From the NCBI RefSeq assembly GCF_014207425.1, contig NZ_JACHFF010000001.1, forward strand, positions 1,138,124-1,202,123: a stretch of DNA of 64,000 nt, written 5' to 3'. The translations under genes and the position numbers were made by a program. This document shows, in pieces, positions 16,727 to 26,000 of the stretch (positions are counted from its first letter, which is position 1; each line of letters starts with the position of its first letter). The DNA is from Jeotgalicoccus coquinae (GTDB lineage Bacteria > Bacillota > Bacilli > Staphylococcales > Salinicoccaceae). The notes below the pieces were generated by a model. It did no database searches and was not told the origin of the DNA. It was given only the letters and a program-made list of their open reading frames with translations.

Positions 16727-18289
16727 TCAGTCCTTATACGTAATATTATATCCTTCGTCGTATCTCGCGCCAGTTTTTCTTAACAGAATTACATACGATA
16801 AAATACTCAAAACGATTAAGACACCGATAACCATCAGCATTGTGCCATGCTTAAGGTAGTATTCCTCACCGTTAAATCCAATCGTAAACTGTGTTAAATA
16901 CCCCATTAAAAATATAAGTGCAAAAATAGTGACTGAAATAATGACGTTCGCTGCGGTATCCAGACGCAGTGCCGGATTCTTTTTGGAGACAACTGGATTC
17001 ATCGTCCCAAGCAGCATCCCGAGCGGTGCAACAGTCAGTACAAGAAGCACCGATACGACTGCAGCATAGATTAATGTTGTTACCGGGACATCCAGTATAA
17101 AGTAAATAATAATTGTAATTAAAATATACATCGGTGTAATCGTTATAAAGTTATATAAATATTTTGCTTTAGCAATATCCATTCCGCTGACCGGCATCAT
17201 TTTTAAAAATGCATACGTGCGTGCATCTCTTGCCGTATTCATCGCAGCAACAAACAGTGAAATCATAATCGAACCGGCGAATGCAATCGACATCATCACC
17301 TGATCGTCCGATGATGACTCTCCGCCGTATATCAACGGATTTGATGTCAGTAAGTATAAAAAGACAAAAGGAAATAAATACTGCGGCAGTACTGCCGACC
17401 ATTCTTTAAAGTCTCGTTTTGTCATTGTAAAATCTTTGTTCAGCAGTGCACGAACCGGCGAACCTGTTTCAGCTGCGACTGTTTTTTTGCGTTCGACCAT
17501 TCTCGTGTTCGCAGTTCCTTTAACAAATGCATCCGTAACGTAATTCAGAACCAGCCAGATTAATGCAGCTGATACAGCGGCAAAAACAACCAGCAGCAGA
17601 ATGTACTTCACTGTTGATGGATTATATAAAAATCCTGCAAAGATAACATCAGCATTCGGCATCATCTCAATAACCGGCAGTAAATACTGCCCGCCCGCCA
17701 CTATAATGAAGTAAGGCAGCACACCCGCAACACCGCCGGCCAGTGTGAGTACTTCACCGACGCGTCTTGCGGATGATACTTTCGTTACGGCAAATACGAT
17801 TGCATATGCAACTGCAATACTCACTGCTCCGACGAACAGGAAATACACAGCACTGCTTAACACAAGCGCCGGAGCACCGTATCTTACAGCAAGTGTCAAT
17901 CCTGCCGCAATACCGATAAACAGTACGACCGGCAATACTTTAAGAGTAAACTGGTAAAACAGTTTTACAGAAAATACAGCTTTCGGTGTCACCGGCAGTA
18001 CCAGGTAGGAATCGATATTTTTATCCATAAACATTTCTTTAATAATGCCGTTCACTAAAAACAGTGCCAGTATTGCAATAAGAAACAGCGACAGCAGCAC
18101 GAGAGCTTTGCCGATCATCATTTCTTCTGCATTCATCAGAAACAGATTAACGACCATCCACACTGCCGGAACAACCATCGCGAGCAGAATCATTACGAGG
18201 AATAAGTACAGTATTATCTTCCCTGTACTCAGCGCTTTAAAATAATTCAGTCTGGATTGTGCTTCAACTTTCAGTATACTCTTGAACAT
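16727..18289 (-). CDS. ABC exporter permease, multi-span (about 12 helices)
   Basis: A 520-residue membrane protein starting MFKSILKVEAQSRLNYFKALSTG, with roughly twelve hydrophobic helices and no recognised catalytic motif. It is the permease for the ATPase encoded immediately upstream, whose 3' end it overlaps by 26 bases. The start at 18289 has GGGGAGG six bases upstream; an open frame extends to 18424 but overlaps the ATPase coding sequence too far. Large two-gene exporters of this kind include EcsAB-type and lantibiotic-immunity-type pairs; the substrate here cannot be told. Confidence 0.8.
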   Translation of the reverse strand: MFKSILKVEAQSRLNYFKALSTGKIILYLFLVMILLAMVVPAVWMVVNLFLMNAEEMMIGKALVLLSLFLIAILALFLVNGIIKEMFMDKNIDSYLVLPVTPKAVFSVKLFYQFTLKVLPVVLFIGIAAGLTLAVRYGAPALVLSSAVYFLFVGAVSIAVAYAIVFAVTKVSSARRVGEVLTLAGGVAGVLPYFIIVAGGQYLLPVIEMMPNADVIFAGFLYNPSTVKYILLLVVFAAVSAALIWLVLNYVTDAFVKGTANTRMVERKKTVAAETGSPVRALLNKDFTMTKRDFKEWSAVLPQYLFPFVFLYLLTSNPLIYGGESSSDDQVMMSIAFAGSIMISLFVAAMNTARDARTYAFLKMMPVSGMDIAKAKYLYNFITITPMYILITIIIYFILDVPVTTLIYAAVVSVLLVLTVAPLGMLLGTMNPVVSKKNPALRLDTAANVIISVTIFALIFLMGYLTQFTIGFNGEEYYLKHGTMLMVIGVLIVLSILSYVILLRKTGARYDEGYNITYKD

Positions 18290-19016
18290 GCACGTCCTCC
18301 CCGTCTGTGAGCGCAAGGAATATATCCTCAAGCGTTCTTCCGCTTCCCGCCTGTTCGCGCAGTTCCTGAAGCGTGCCGAGCGCTTTAATCTCACCTTTAT
18401 AAATAATACAGATACGGTCGGCAATTTCTTCTGCCAGACTTAATGTATGTGTCGTCAGAAATACCGTGTTCCCCTGCTTAACGTATTCCGTCAAATAGTT
18501 CTTCAGTTCGCGGTTACTCTTCGGATCCAGTCCGACGTTCGGTTCATCCAGGAAAATCACTTTCGGTGAATGCATTAATGCACCGATAACGACCAGTTTC
18601 TGCCGCATTCCGTGTGAATACTCCTCCACCAGTGTGCCGAGGTCCCCGCCAAGTTCGAACATGCTGACCAGTTCATCCCGTTTTTCTTTATATACCTGTT
18701 TATCCATTTTATATATACTTGCAACAAAGTTTAAATACTCGTTGCCTGTCAGTTTGCCGATAATATCCGGTGTGTCCGGTACGAAACTGATTTTTCTTTT
18801 CAGCTCCGTATTATTTAAGCGCATCGGTTCACCCAGTATTTCGACTGTGCCGTCTGTCGGTTCAAGCAGACCCATCAGCATTTTTATCGTTGTGGACTTG
18901 CCGGAACCGTTCGGTCCGAGGTAAGCAAACAGCTCCCCCTTTTTAATAGAAAGATTTATATTTTTAACAGCGGCTTTAGCGCCGTAGTTTTTCGTTAAAT
19001 TACTGGCAGTAATCAT
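18264..19016 (-). CDS. ABC transporter ATP-binding protein
   Basis: A 250-residue ABC ATPase. Walker A is GPNGSGKST (residues 34-42), the signature helix is EYSHGMRQKLVVIGAL (a variant of LSGGQ usual in ABC-2 exporters), Walker B is VIFLDEPNVGLDP and the H-loop is FLTTHTLSLAEE. The start has AAGGTTGG. It is the first gene of the exporter operon (ATPase, permease, possibly ogt). It is divergent from ytqB with only about 50 bases between starts, so the promoters must overlap. Confidence 0.9.
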   Translation of the reverse strand: MITASNLTKNYGAKAAVKNINLSIKKGELFAYLGPNGSGKSTTIKMLMGLLEPTDGTVEILGEPMRLNNTELKRKISFVPDTPDIIGKLTGNEYLNFVASIYKMDKQVYKEKRDELVSMFELGGDLGTLVEEYSHGMRQKLVVIGALMHSPKVIFLDEPNVGLDPKSNRELKNYLTEYVKQGNTVFLTTHTLSLAEEIADRICIIYKGEIKALGTLQELREQAGSGRTLEDIFLALTDGEDVHVQEYTES

Positions 19017-19070
19017 TAAAGACCCAACCTTCTTATGATAAAATTAATAGAAATTGAAAGGATTGATATT

Positions 19071-19616
19071 ATGCTGCAAAGAATACTTCCTGCAGGAAAA
19101 GACTTCATTAAAGAAATCGTCAGCACAGAAGATAAATTAGTCGATGCCACTTGCGGCAACGGCCACGATACAGGTTTTCTTGCCGGACTCGTACCGGACG
19201 GTCATGTGTACAGTTTCGATGTGCAGGCTGAAGCGATAGACAGCGCCCGCGAAAAATACCGGGCTGAGAATATTACTTTCGTGCACGACGGCCATGAAAA
19301 CATCTCGAAGCACGTTGAAGCACCTGTTAAAGCGGGTATTTTTAACCTCGGCTATCTGCCGGGCGGCGACAAATCGATTACGACAGCATACGATACGACG
19401 ATTGCTGCAGTGACAGATTTATTTGACTTACTGACGCCCGGCGGGCGTATTGTGATTGTCGTTTACCACGGTCATGACAGCGGTAAAATTGAACGCGACG
19501 CGCTGCTAGATACGCTGTCGGCATGGCCGCAGGATAAAGCCCAAGTTCTCCGCTATCAGTACATCAACCAGAAAAACAGTGCTCCGTTTTTACTCGTTAT
19601 AGAAAAATTAAAGTAA
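19071..19616 (+). CDS. ytqB: Class I SAM-dependent methyltransferase, YtqB family
   Basis: A 181-residue Rossmann-fold methyltransferase, beginning MLQRILPAGKDFIKEIV. The SAM motif is LVDATCGNGHDTGFLA (about residues 22-37), and the family-specific IFNLGYLPGGDKSITT (about 93-108) is the YtqB/rRNA-methylase-like signature. The start at 19071 follows GAAAGGA; the frame is open from 19035 but without a ribosome site. The physiological substrate of the family is not firmly known. It ends at a strong terminator. Confidence 0.87.
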   Translation: MLQRILPAGKDFIKEIVSTEDKLVDATCGNGHDTGFLAGLVPDGHVYSFDVQAEAIDSAREKYRAENITFVHDGHENISKHVEAPVKAGIFNLGYLPGGDKSITTAYDTTIAAVTDLFDLLTPGGRIVIVVYHGHDSGKIERDALLDTLSAWPQDKAQVLRYQYINQKNSAPFLLVIEKLK

Positions 19617-19636
19617 TCACACTGCGTATCAGGTAA

Positions 19637-19690
19637 AACCCGTACGCCGGGTTCCGTTTGGAACATCCGGTGTACGGGTTAAATTTTTTT
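19637..19690. terminator. Bidirectional terminator between ytqB and ytpA
   Basis: AACCCGTACgCCGG / CCGGtGTACGGGTT stem flanked by A and T runs. Confidence 0.9.
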
Positions 19691-19705
19691 GTCAAACACA
19701 CTAAA

Positions 19706-20512
19706 TTAATCTAATATAAGCCCGATTGAAAACAGCTGCGCATTAAAGAACTGCTCCATTAAATAATACGGATATTCTATATTATCCCTTTGGAAGATGC
19801 TGTGTTCTTCTGAATCCAGCATCGTAAAACGGAAATCATCCGATAATGTTCTCTTAATGTACTTCGCAGATAAATAAGGATTGATAATCTGATTATCGTT
19901 GCTCATAACGGTCAGTATCGGAACGCCTGCAACTTCTTCCATGTTTTCAGACGTCAGTTTCATCTGATTAATGATTGTCTTGTACCACTGGTAGCTGACT
20001 TTATCGACGATCAGTTCATCCGCCTTATAACGTTCAAGGAATCGTTTATCCTGCGTAAAGTAGTTCATCTTAATACCAAGATTAAACCTCGCTTCATCGC
20101 TCGTTACACGCACACTTGTCAGTATTGTATTTTTCCGGTTCATAAATGACTGTTTAAATGATAAGAGCGGATTTAGTGCGACGATGCCGTCCGACTGAAT
20201 CCTGTTTTGTCTGTGCGCTTCAAGTGCAATTAAAGCACCGAGTCCCTGACCAATTACAAACGTCGGCAAATCATACTGTGCTGCAAGTGCATGCCATTCA
20301 GCCACTCTTTCCACATACTGCTCAAAACTGTTGATATGCCCTTTGTTGACACGTGTCGTCTGACCATGTCCCGGCAGGTCGCCTATTATGACGTGATAGC
20401 CGTCACGGCGAAGTTTTACAGTCAGCTCATCGTAGTACTCATGGTGCTCCAGTAAATCATGAACAATGACCACGACACCTTTTGGTTCGTTTTCTGTCTC
20501 CCACTTCCACAT
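19706..20512 (-). CDS. ytpA: YtpA-like alpha/beta hydrolase lacking the nucleophile serine
   Basis: A 268-residue protein of the lysophospholipase/monoglyceride lipase branch of alpha/beta hydrolases. It has VVIVHDLLEHHEYYDELTV (oxyanion region), GDLPGHGQTTR, and a late acid/His region (TVMSNDNQII, DSEEHSIF). The nucleophile elbow, normally GHSMG, reads FVIGQGLGALIAL: the Ser position is Gly. Family hydrolases release fatty acids from monoacyl lipids, but this copy is predicted to be catalytically inactive or to use another mechanism. The start at 20512 has AAGGAG seven bases upstream. The DNA around the elbow was re-read and shows no frameshift. Confidence 0.82.
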   Translation of the reverse strand: MWKWETENEPKGVVVIVHDLLEHHEYYDELTVKLRRDGYHVIIGDLPGHGQTTRVNKGHINSFEQYVERVAEWHALAAQYDLPTFVIGQGLGALIALEAHRQNRIQSDGIVALNPLLSFKQSFMNRKNTILTSVRVTSDEARFNLGIKMNYFTQDKRFLERYKADELIVDKVSYQWYKTIINQMKLTSENMEEVAGVPILTVMSNDNQIINPYLSAKYIKRTLSDDFRFTMLDSEEHSIFQRDNIEYPYYLMEQFFNAQLFSIGLILD

Positions 20513-20591
20513 AAGCTTTCTCCTTACAAAAATATGCAAATTTGATATGATGGCTTTATTATAACATTTGAGATGGGAAAGGAAATTTAAA

Positions 20592-21095
20592 ATGATAATA
20601 GATTATAAAAATCACACACCAAAAATCAGTGACAGTGCTTTTATCGCACCAAATGCAACAGTAATCGGGGATGTTGAAATCGGGGACAACTCTTCTGTGT
20701 TCTTCGGTTCGGTTATCCGCGGTGATATTGCACCTGTCCGCATCGGCAGCAATACAAACGTCCAGGATTTATCAGTACTTCACCAGACACCGGGTCTGCC
20801 GTTAACGCTCGGGGACAATGTGACTATCGGTCATAAAGTAACACTGCACAGCTGCACAGTGAAAGACGGCGCATTGATCGGTATGGATTCAATCGTGCTC
20901 GACGATGCAGTAATTGGGGAAAATGCATTCATAGGTGCCGGTTCATTAGTTACCGGCGGAACAGTAATTCCACCGAACACACTCGCTTTCGGACGCCCTG
21001 CAAAAGTGGTCAGAGAGCTGACTCCAGAAGACCTTGAGGAGATGAAACGTATCAACGAGACATACGTTGGTCACATTCCCAACTATAAAAACTAA
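20592..21095 (+). CDS. ytoA: Gamma-carbonic-anhydrase-like hexapeptide protein (YtoA/YrdA type)
   Basis: A 167-residue left-handed beta-helix protein. Hexapeptide repeats run through NATVIGDVEIGDNSSVFFG and IAPVRIGSNTNVQDLSVLH to IGENAFIGAGSLVTGG. Zinc-type histidines are in LSVLHQTPG and TIGHKVTLHSC. The trimeric family is related to archaeal Cam carbonic anhydrase, though most bacterial YrdA/YtoA proteins have weak or no hydratase activity. The start at 20592 follows AAAGGAA; the upstream in-frame ATG at 20568 lacks a site. Intact. Confidence 0.88.
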   Translation: MIIDYKNHTPKISDSAFIAPNATVIGDVEIGDNSSVFFGSVIRGDIAPVRIGSNTNVQDLSVLHQTPGLPLTLGDNVTIGHKVTLHSCTVKDGALIGMDSIVLDDAVIGENAFIGAGSLVTGGTVIPPNTLAFGRPAKVVRELTPEDLEEMKRINETYVGHIPNYKN

Positions 21096-21136
21096 ATAAA
21101 TAAAATATTTTACACCCTTTTTATCTTGAAAGACGA

Positions 21137-21171
21137 TATAATGAATTAAGCATAAAAAGAAAACGCTTTAT
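21137..21171 (+). promoter_or_regulatory. Possible -10 and cre-like site before the proline dehydrogenase gene
   Basis: TATAAT at 21137-21142, without a good -35, is followed at 21158-21171 by AGAAAACGCTTTAT, whose core AAACGCTTT resembles a CcpA cre site with three end mismatches. A roadblock position downstream of the -10 would fit carbon control of proline use. Weak. Confidence 0.3.
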
Positions 21172-21188
21172 TTACAGGAGGATTAGCA

Positions 21189-22175
21189 ATGGGAGTAGTT
21201 AGGGATATTTTCATCGGTTTATCGGAAAACAAGATTTTGAATAATGCATCAAAACAAATGGGACTTAGATTTGGTGCACAGAAAGTAGTCGGAGGAACGG
21301 GTGTTAAAGACACTCTCAATTGTCTGGCCGACTTAAATAATCAGGGTATGAGTGTTACATTTGATAATCTCGGAGAATTCATATCCGACCGCAAAGAGGC
21401 TGAGAAAGAAAAAAATAATATCATTAAAATGATTAAAGAGATTCAAAAAGAAGGACTGAATGCCCACGCATCGGTTAAACTTTCTCAAATCGGCTTAAAT
21501 ATTGATGAAAATTTCTGTTATAACAATATAAAAGAAATTCTTGATGCGGCGAAAGAAACTAATATGTTCGTAAACCTGGATATGGAGAACTATTTATCAA
21601 AAGAACAGTCACTGACAATTCTTGATAACCTGCTCCGTGAATACGATAATGTCGGAACCGTTATTCAGGCGTATTTCTATGACGCTAAAAAAGATGTCAG
21701 AAAATATAAGAATTTACGCACGCGTTTAGTAAAAGGCGCCTACAAAGAGCCTGATACAATTGCTTACCAGTCGAAAGCTGATATCGATCAGTCTTACTTC
21801 GAAATTATTAAAACACATTTAGTGGAAGGTAACGGATTTACGTCAATCGCAACACACGACCACAACATCATCGAGAAGACAATTCGTTTTATTGAAACGC
21901 AGAACATTTCAAAAGACAAATTTGAATTTCAGATGCTGTACGGTTTCCGTAAAGACTATCAGCAGGATTTAGTCGCACGCGGATACAACATGTGTGTATA
22001 CGTACCATACGGAACTGACTGGTACGCTTACTTCATGAGAAGACTTGCAGAGAGACCTCAAAACCTTAACCTTGTAGTTAAGTCCATGACTTCAAGTAAA
22101 AAAGTACAGGCCGGTATTGCTGCAGCAGCTGCTGTCGCGGGACTTGCACTTGTACGTAAAGCACTTAAAAATTAA
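21189..22175 (+). CDS. putB: Proline dehydrogenase
   Basis: A 328-residue FAD enzyme that oxidises proline to pyrroline-5-carboxylate at the membrane. The TIM-barrel motifs NAHASVKLSQIGLNID, VNLDMENY, IQAYFYDA, RLVKGAYKEPD (FAD and substrate contacts), IATHDHNI and FEFQMLYGFR are all present. A C-terminal alanine/valine-rich tail (about residues 303-322) is hydrophobic enough to dip into the membrane. The ribosome site is AGGAGG. Pyrroline-5-carboxylate dehydrogenase is not adjacent. Followed by the crcB pair. Confidence 0.94.
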   Translation: MGVVRDIFIGLSENKILNNASKQMGLRFGAQKVVGGTGVKDTLNCLADLNNQGMSVTFDNLGEFISDRKEAEKEKNNIIKMIKEIQKEGLNAHASVKLSQIGLNIDENFCYNNIKEILDAAKETNMFVNLDMENYLSKEQSLTILDNLLREYDNVGTVIQAYFYDAKKDVRKYKNLRTRLVKGAYKEPDTIAYQSKADIDQSYFEIIKTHLVEGNGFTSIATHDHNIIEKTIRFIETQNISKDKFEFQMLYGFRKDYQQDLVARGYNMCVYVPYGTDWYAYFMRRLAERPQNLNLVVKSMTSSKKVQAGIAAAAAVAGLALVRKALKN

Positions 22176-22193
22176 GTACAGATTGGAATTTTT

Positions 22194-22559
22194 ATGAATA
22201 AATATTTAAGTATAGGCGCAGGTGCAGCACTCGGTGCACTTTTGCGCTTTTTACTATCCATAGGCGTACTGACGCTGCAGATGCCGTTTTACAGCGGTAC
22301 TTTAATAGTGAATATGGCCGGTGCACTTCTGATTGGTTTCTTTATTGCAAAGGAATTAAAACCGTCAATGCACAGCTTTTTAATTACGGGATTCCTCGGA
22401 AGCTTCACGACATTTTCGATGCTGAGCTATGAACATTATTTACTGCTCTCTTACGGAGATTATGTAATGTTTATCGTATATCTGGGTATCAACCTGATGC
22501 TGGGCGTCGTTGCTGTATTCCTAGGATTTACGCTCGGAGGTAAAAAAATAAATGATTAA
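22194..22559 (+). CDS. crcB: Fluoride channel subunit CrcB1 (Fluc)
   Basis: A 121-residue, four-helix protein of the Fluc family, which exports fluoride as a dual-topology dimer. Visible signatures: GAALGALLRFLLS in the first helix, the central-cation and pore Asn in TLIVNMAGALLIGFF, and the Phe-box GFLGSFTTFSML. It overlaps the second crcB by eight bases, so the pair probably forms a heterodimeric channel. No fluoride riboswitch is visible in the short gap upstream; transcription may read through from the proline dehydrogenase gene. Confidence 0.93.
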   Translation: MNKYLSIGAGAALGALLRFLLSIGVLTLQMPFYSGTLIVNMAGALLIGFFIAKELKPSMHSFLITGFLGSFTTFSMLSYEHYLLLSYGDYVMFIVYLGINLMLGVVAVFLGFTLGGKKIND

Positions 22560-22914
22560 TATACTGACGATGATGGTTGCAGCGGCACTGGGTGCCTGTC
22601 TCAGAGCATATATTAACGAGCTGCCTGTTTTAAAAAATAAGGAAATGCCTTACAGTACGATGGCTGTAAACATTACAGGCGCATTCCTGATGGGATTCGT
22701 CGTTATGCTGGTCACGGCAAATACCCAGTATTACTTAATTATCGTTACCGGGTTTTTAGGCGGCTTTACGACATATTCACAATTTGCTTTAGATCAATTT
22801 AATTTACTCAGAGATAAGAAAACAAAGTTATTCTTAAAATACTCTTTCAGCACTATTTTCTTCACATTAGTCGCTGTTGCATTCGGACTGATTGCCGGGA
22901 GTATGTTTGTTTAA
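22552..22914 (+). CDS. crcB: Fluoride channel subunit CrcB2 (Fluc)
   Basis: A 120-residue partner of the preceding gene, again with four helices: AALGACLRAYINELP, MAVNITGAFLMGF (pore Asn) and GFLGGFTTYSQFALD (Phe box, with Tyr in place of one Phe). The paired, overlapping arrangement is the usual one in Firmicutes with antiparallel heterodimer Fluc channels. It ends at a strong terminator shared with the convergent surface-protein gene. Confidence 0.93.
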   Translation: MINILTMMVAAALGACLRAYINELPVLKNKEMPYSTMAVNITGAFLMGFVVMLVTANTQYYLIIVTGFLGGFTTYSQFALDQFNLLRDKKTKLFLKYSFSTIFFTLVAVAFGLIAGSMFV

Positions 22915-22919
22915 AATTA

Positions 22920-22959
22920 AAAATACCTTCGATTCATTTAAGAATCGAAGGTATTTTTA
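22920..22959. terminator. Bidirectional terminator between crcB2 and the surface-protein gene
   Basis: AAATACCTTCGATTC / GAATCGAAGGTATTT stem with loop ATTTAA and flanking A/T runs. Confidence 0.93.
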
Positions 22960-23004
22960 TGTTCTTATAAAAAAAAAGCGGCCTGGAGGCCGCTCTAAAA
23001 CATT

Positions 23005-26000
23005 TTAGTTTTTAGGTTTTCTTCTGAAGAATGCTAACACAGCACCTGCAGCAAGAAGTATTGTTGCAACAATTCCAATCGGCGCAGCAGCTACACCAGT
23101 GTCAGGAAGAATACCAGATCCGGAATCTTTCTCCGCACCATCATCTCCGTCAACTTTCGTTACTTCCGAAGAACCTTTCTGTCCGTCATCACCGGAACCA
23201 TCACCTACAGTACCAGCTTCGCCGTCACCAGGGACAACGATTTCAATACCGTCAGTTGAGTTACCAGCTTCATCTGTTACCGAGACATACAATACCTGTC
23301 CAGGCGTTACAGCATCAGGATCAATGCTGATTGAGAAGTTTCCATCCTCATCAACAGTACCCTCAGCGATAACATTTCCATCAGCGTCAGTAATTAATAC
23401 AGTTCCAGGCTCATTAGATGTACCTGTTACAGTATACCCATCCTGTGAGTTACCTGAGATGACTACATCGCTTACTTCAGGCGCAGTGACATCGGCACCC
23501 GAATCATCTTCCGGAACAACTAATGTGATAGCTTCACTGAAGTTATTATTAGCATCAAGACCGTAGATACTTAATGTTTCACCAGGAGTTACAAGACTTG
23601 GGTGAATATTAATAACGACACTGCCATCCTCAGCAATTGTACCAACACCAATTCTTTCACCGTCAGCATTCTCAATAATTACAGCATCTCCAGGCTCTTC
23701 ACCTGTACCTGAGATAACATAACCGTCTGTAGAATTACCGTCGATAGTGAAATCTCCTAATATTGGAGCCTCATTATCATTAGGATCAATTGGTAATGTG
23801 TCACCAGCAGGAACGAATACATACTCTGCATCACCAGACACATTATCTTTATTTATTCCGACTACCGCTAGCTCTTCACCAGGAGAAACCAAGATTGGAT
23901 TAACGTTAACTTCAAAGTTTCCATCTTCCCCTACCACTGCAGAACCGACTACGTTACCTGCAGAGTTGTAAACATGAACAACATCTCCAACCTGAGGAGA
24001 ATTCGTTGATCCTGAAACTACGTAACCATCGTTAGCATTGCCATCAATAGCAACATCGTTCAGACCAGGAGCAACTAAATCTGAATCTGCGTCTGAGTCT
24101 GCGTCAGCATCTGAATCTGCGTCAGCATCTGAGTCTGCGTCAGCATCTGAATCTGCGTCAGCATCTGAGTCTGCGTCGGCATCTGAGTCCGCGTCGGCAT
24201 CTGAATCTGCGTCAGCATCTGAATCTGCATCTGCATCAGCATCTGAGTCCGCGTCGGCATCTGAATCTGCGTCAGCATCTGAATCTGCATCAGCATCTGA
24301 ATCTGCGTCGGCGTCAGCATCTGAGTCTGCGTCGGCATCTGAGTCCGCGTCGGCATCTGAATCTGCGTCAGCATCTGAGTCTGCGTCGGCATCTGAGTCC
24401 GCGTCGGCATCTGAATCTGCGTCAGCATCTGAATCTGCATCTGCATCAGCATCTGAATCATCTAATGGAAGAACAGTAATAGTAGTTGTATCACTTACTT
24501 TACCGTCTAATATTTGAAGTAATACAATCTCTGTACCAGCTTCTAAGTTTTCATCAAGTTCAATAGTGTAAGTTCCATTGTTTGCAATCTCTACACGAGC
24601 TGCGAAAGCAGAAATAGCTTCCGGTACTGTAGCTGATCCAACTTCAACATCATTTACATATGCAATAACGTCTGCATTGACGATACCTTCTCCTTCGATA
24701 AGAAGTTCATCTTCATAAATGTCTGATGCAGTTGGTCCTTCTAATGTAGTAACTGGAACTGTTACCTCTGCAGGTTCACTGTCGACTCCATCTTCATTTG
24801 TAGAAACTAAAGTAATTACTTCATTTTCCACGACTTCATTTCTAGTGAAACCTTGATTGAAGACTCCTTCTTCATCGGCTACAATCGTTCCGATTACAAC
24901 TCCATCTACATTCGTAAATGTCACAGTACTTCCTGGTTCAGTAACACCATTTACGGAGTAACCATTAACGTAGTCACCATCTATACCAACATCTGAAAGT
25001 TCAGGAATCACGTCTTGATCTCCGTCGCTATCTGAATCTGCATCGGCATCCGCATCAGCATCAGCGTCGGCATCAGCATCGGCGTCTGCATCGGCATCAG
25101 CGTCGGCATCAGCGTCTGCATCAGCGTCGGCATCCGCATCGGCATCGGCGTCTGCATCGGCATCAGCGTCGGCATCTGCATCAGCATCCGCATCGGCGTC
25201 AGCATCCGCATCGGCGTCAGCGTCGGCATCAGCATCGGCATCAGCATCGGCGTCAGCATCAGCGTCGGCATCAGCATCGGCGTCTGCATCGGCATCAGCG
25301 TCGGCATCCGCGTCGGCATCCGCATCGGCATCGGCGTCGGCATCTGCATCGGCATCAGTATCGGCGTCAGCATCGGCATCAGCATCGGCATCAGCATCCG
25401 CATCAGCATCAGCGTCGGCATCCGCGTCAGCGTCGGCATCAGCATCCGCATCGGCGTCGGCGTCGGCATCGGCGTCTGCATCGGCATCAGCGTCGGCATC
25501 AGCGTCTGCATCAGCGTCGGCATCCGCATCGGCATCGGCGTCTGCATCGGCATCAGCGTCGGCATCTGCATCAGCATCCGCATCGGCGTCAGCATCCGCA
25601 TCGGCGTCAGCGTCGGCATCAGCATCGGCATCAGCATCGGCGTCAGCATCAGCGTCGGCATCAGCATCGGCGTCTGCATCGGCATCAGCGTCGGCATCCG
25701 CGTCGGCATCCGCATCAGCATCAGCGTCGGCATCAGCATCGGCATCAGCATCGGCGTCAGCATCGGCATCAGCATCGGCGTCAGCATCAGCATCAGCATC
25801 AGCGTCGGCATCCGCGTCAGCGTCGGCATCAGCATCCGCATCGGCGTCGGCGTCGGCATCGGCGTCAGCATCGGCGTCAGCATCAGCGTCAGCGTCGGCA
25901 TCAGCATCGGCGTCAGCATCCGCATCAGCATCCGCATCAGCGTCAGCATCCGCATCAGCATCGGCATCGGCATCAGCGTCGGTATCGGCATCGGCGTCGG

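Noticed and set aside
22176-22193. Fluoride riboswitch before the crcB pair
   Set aside because: Only 18 bases separate the proline dehydrogenase stop from the crcB1 start, which is too short for the aptamer, and nothing similar is visible nearby.
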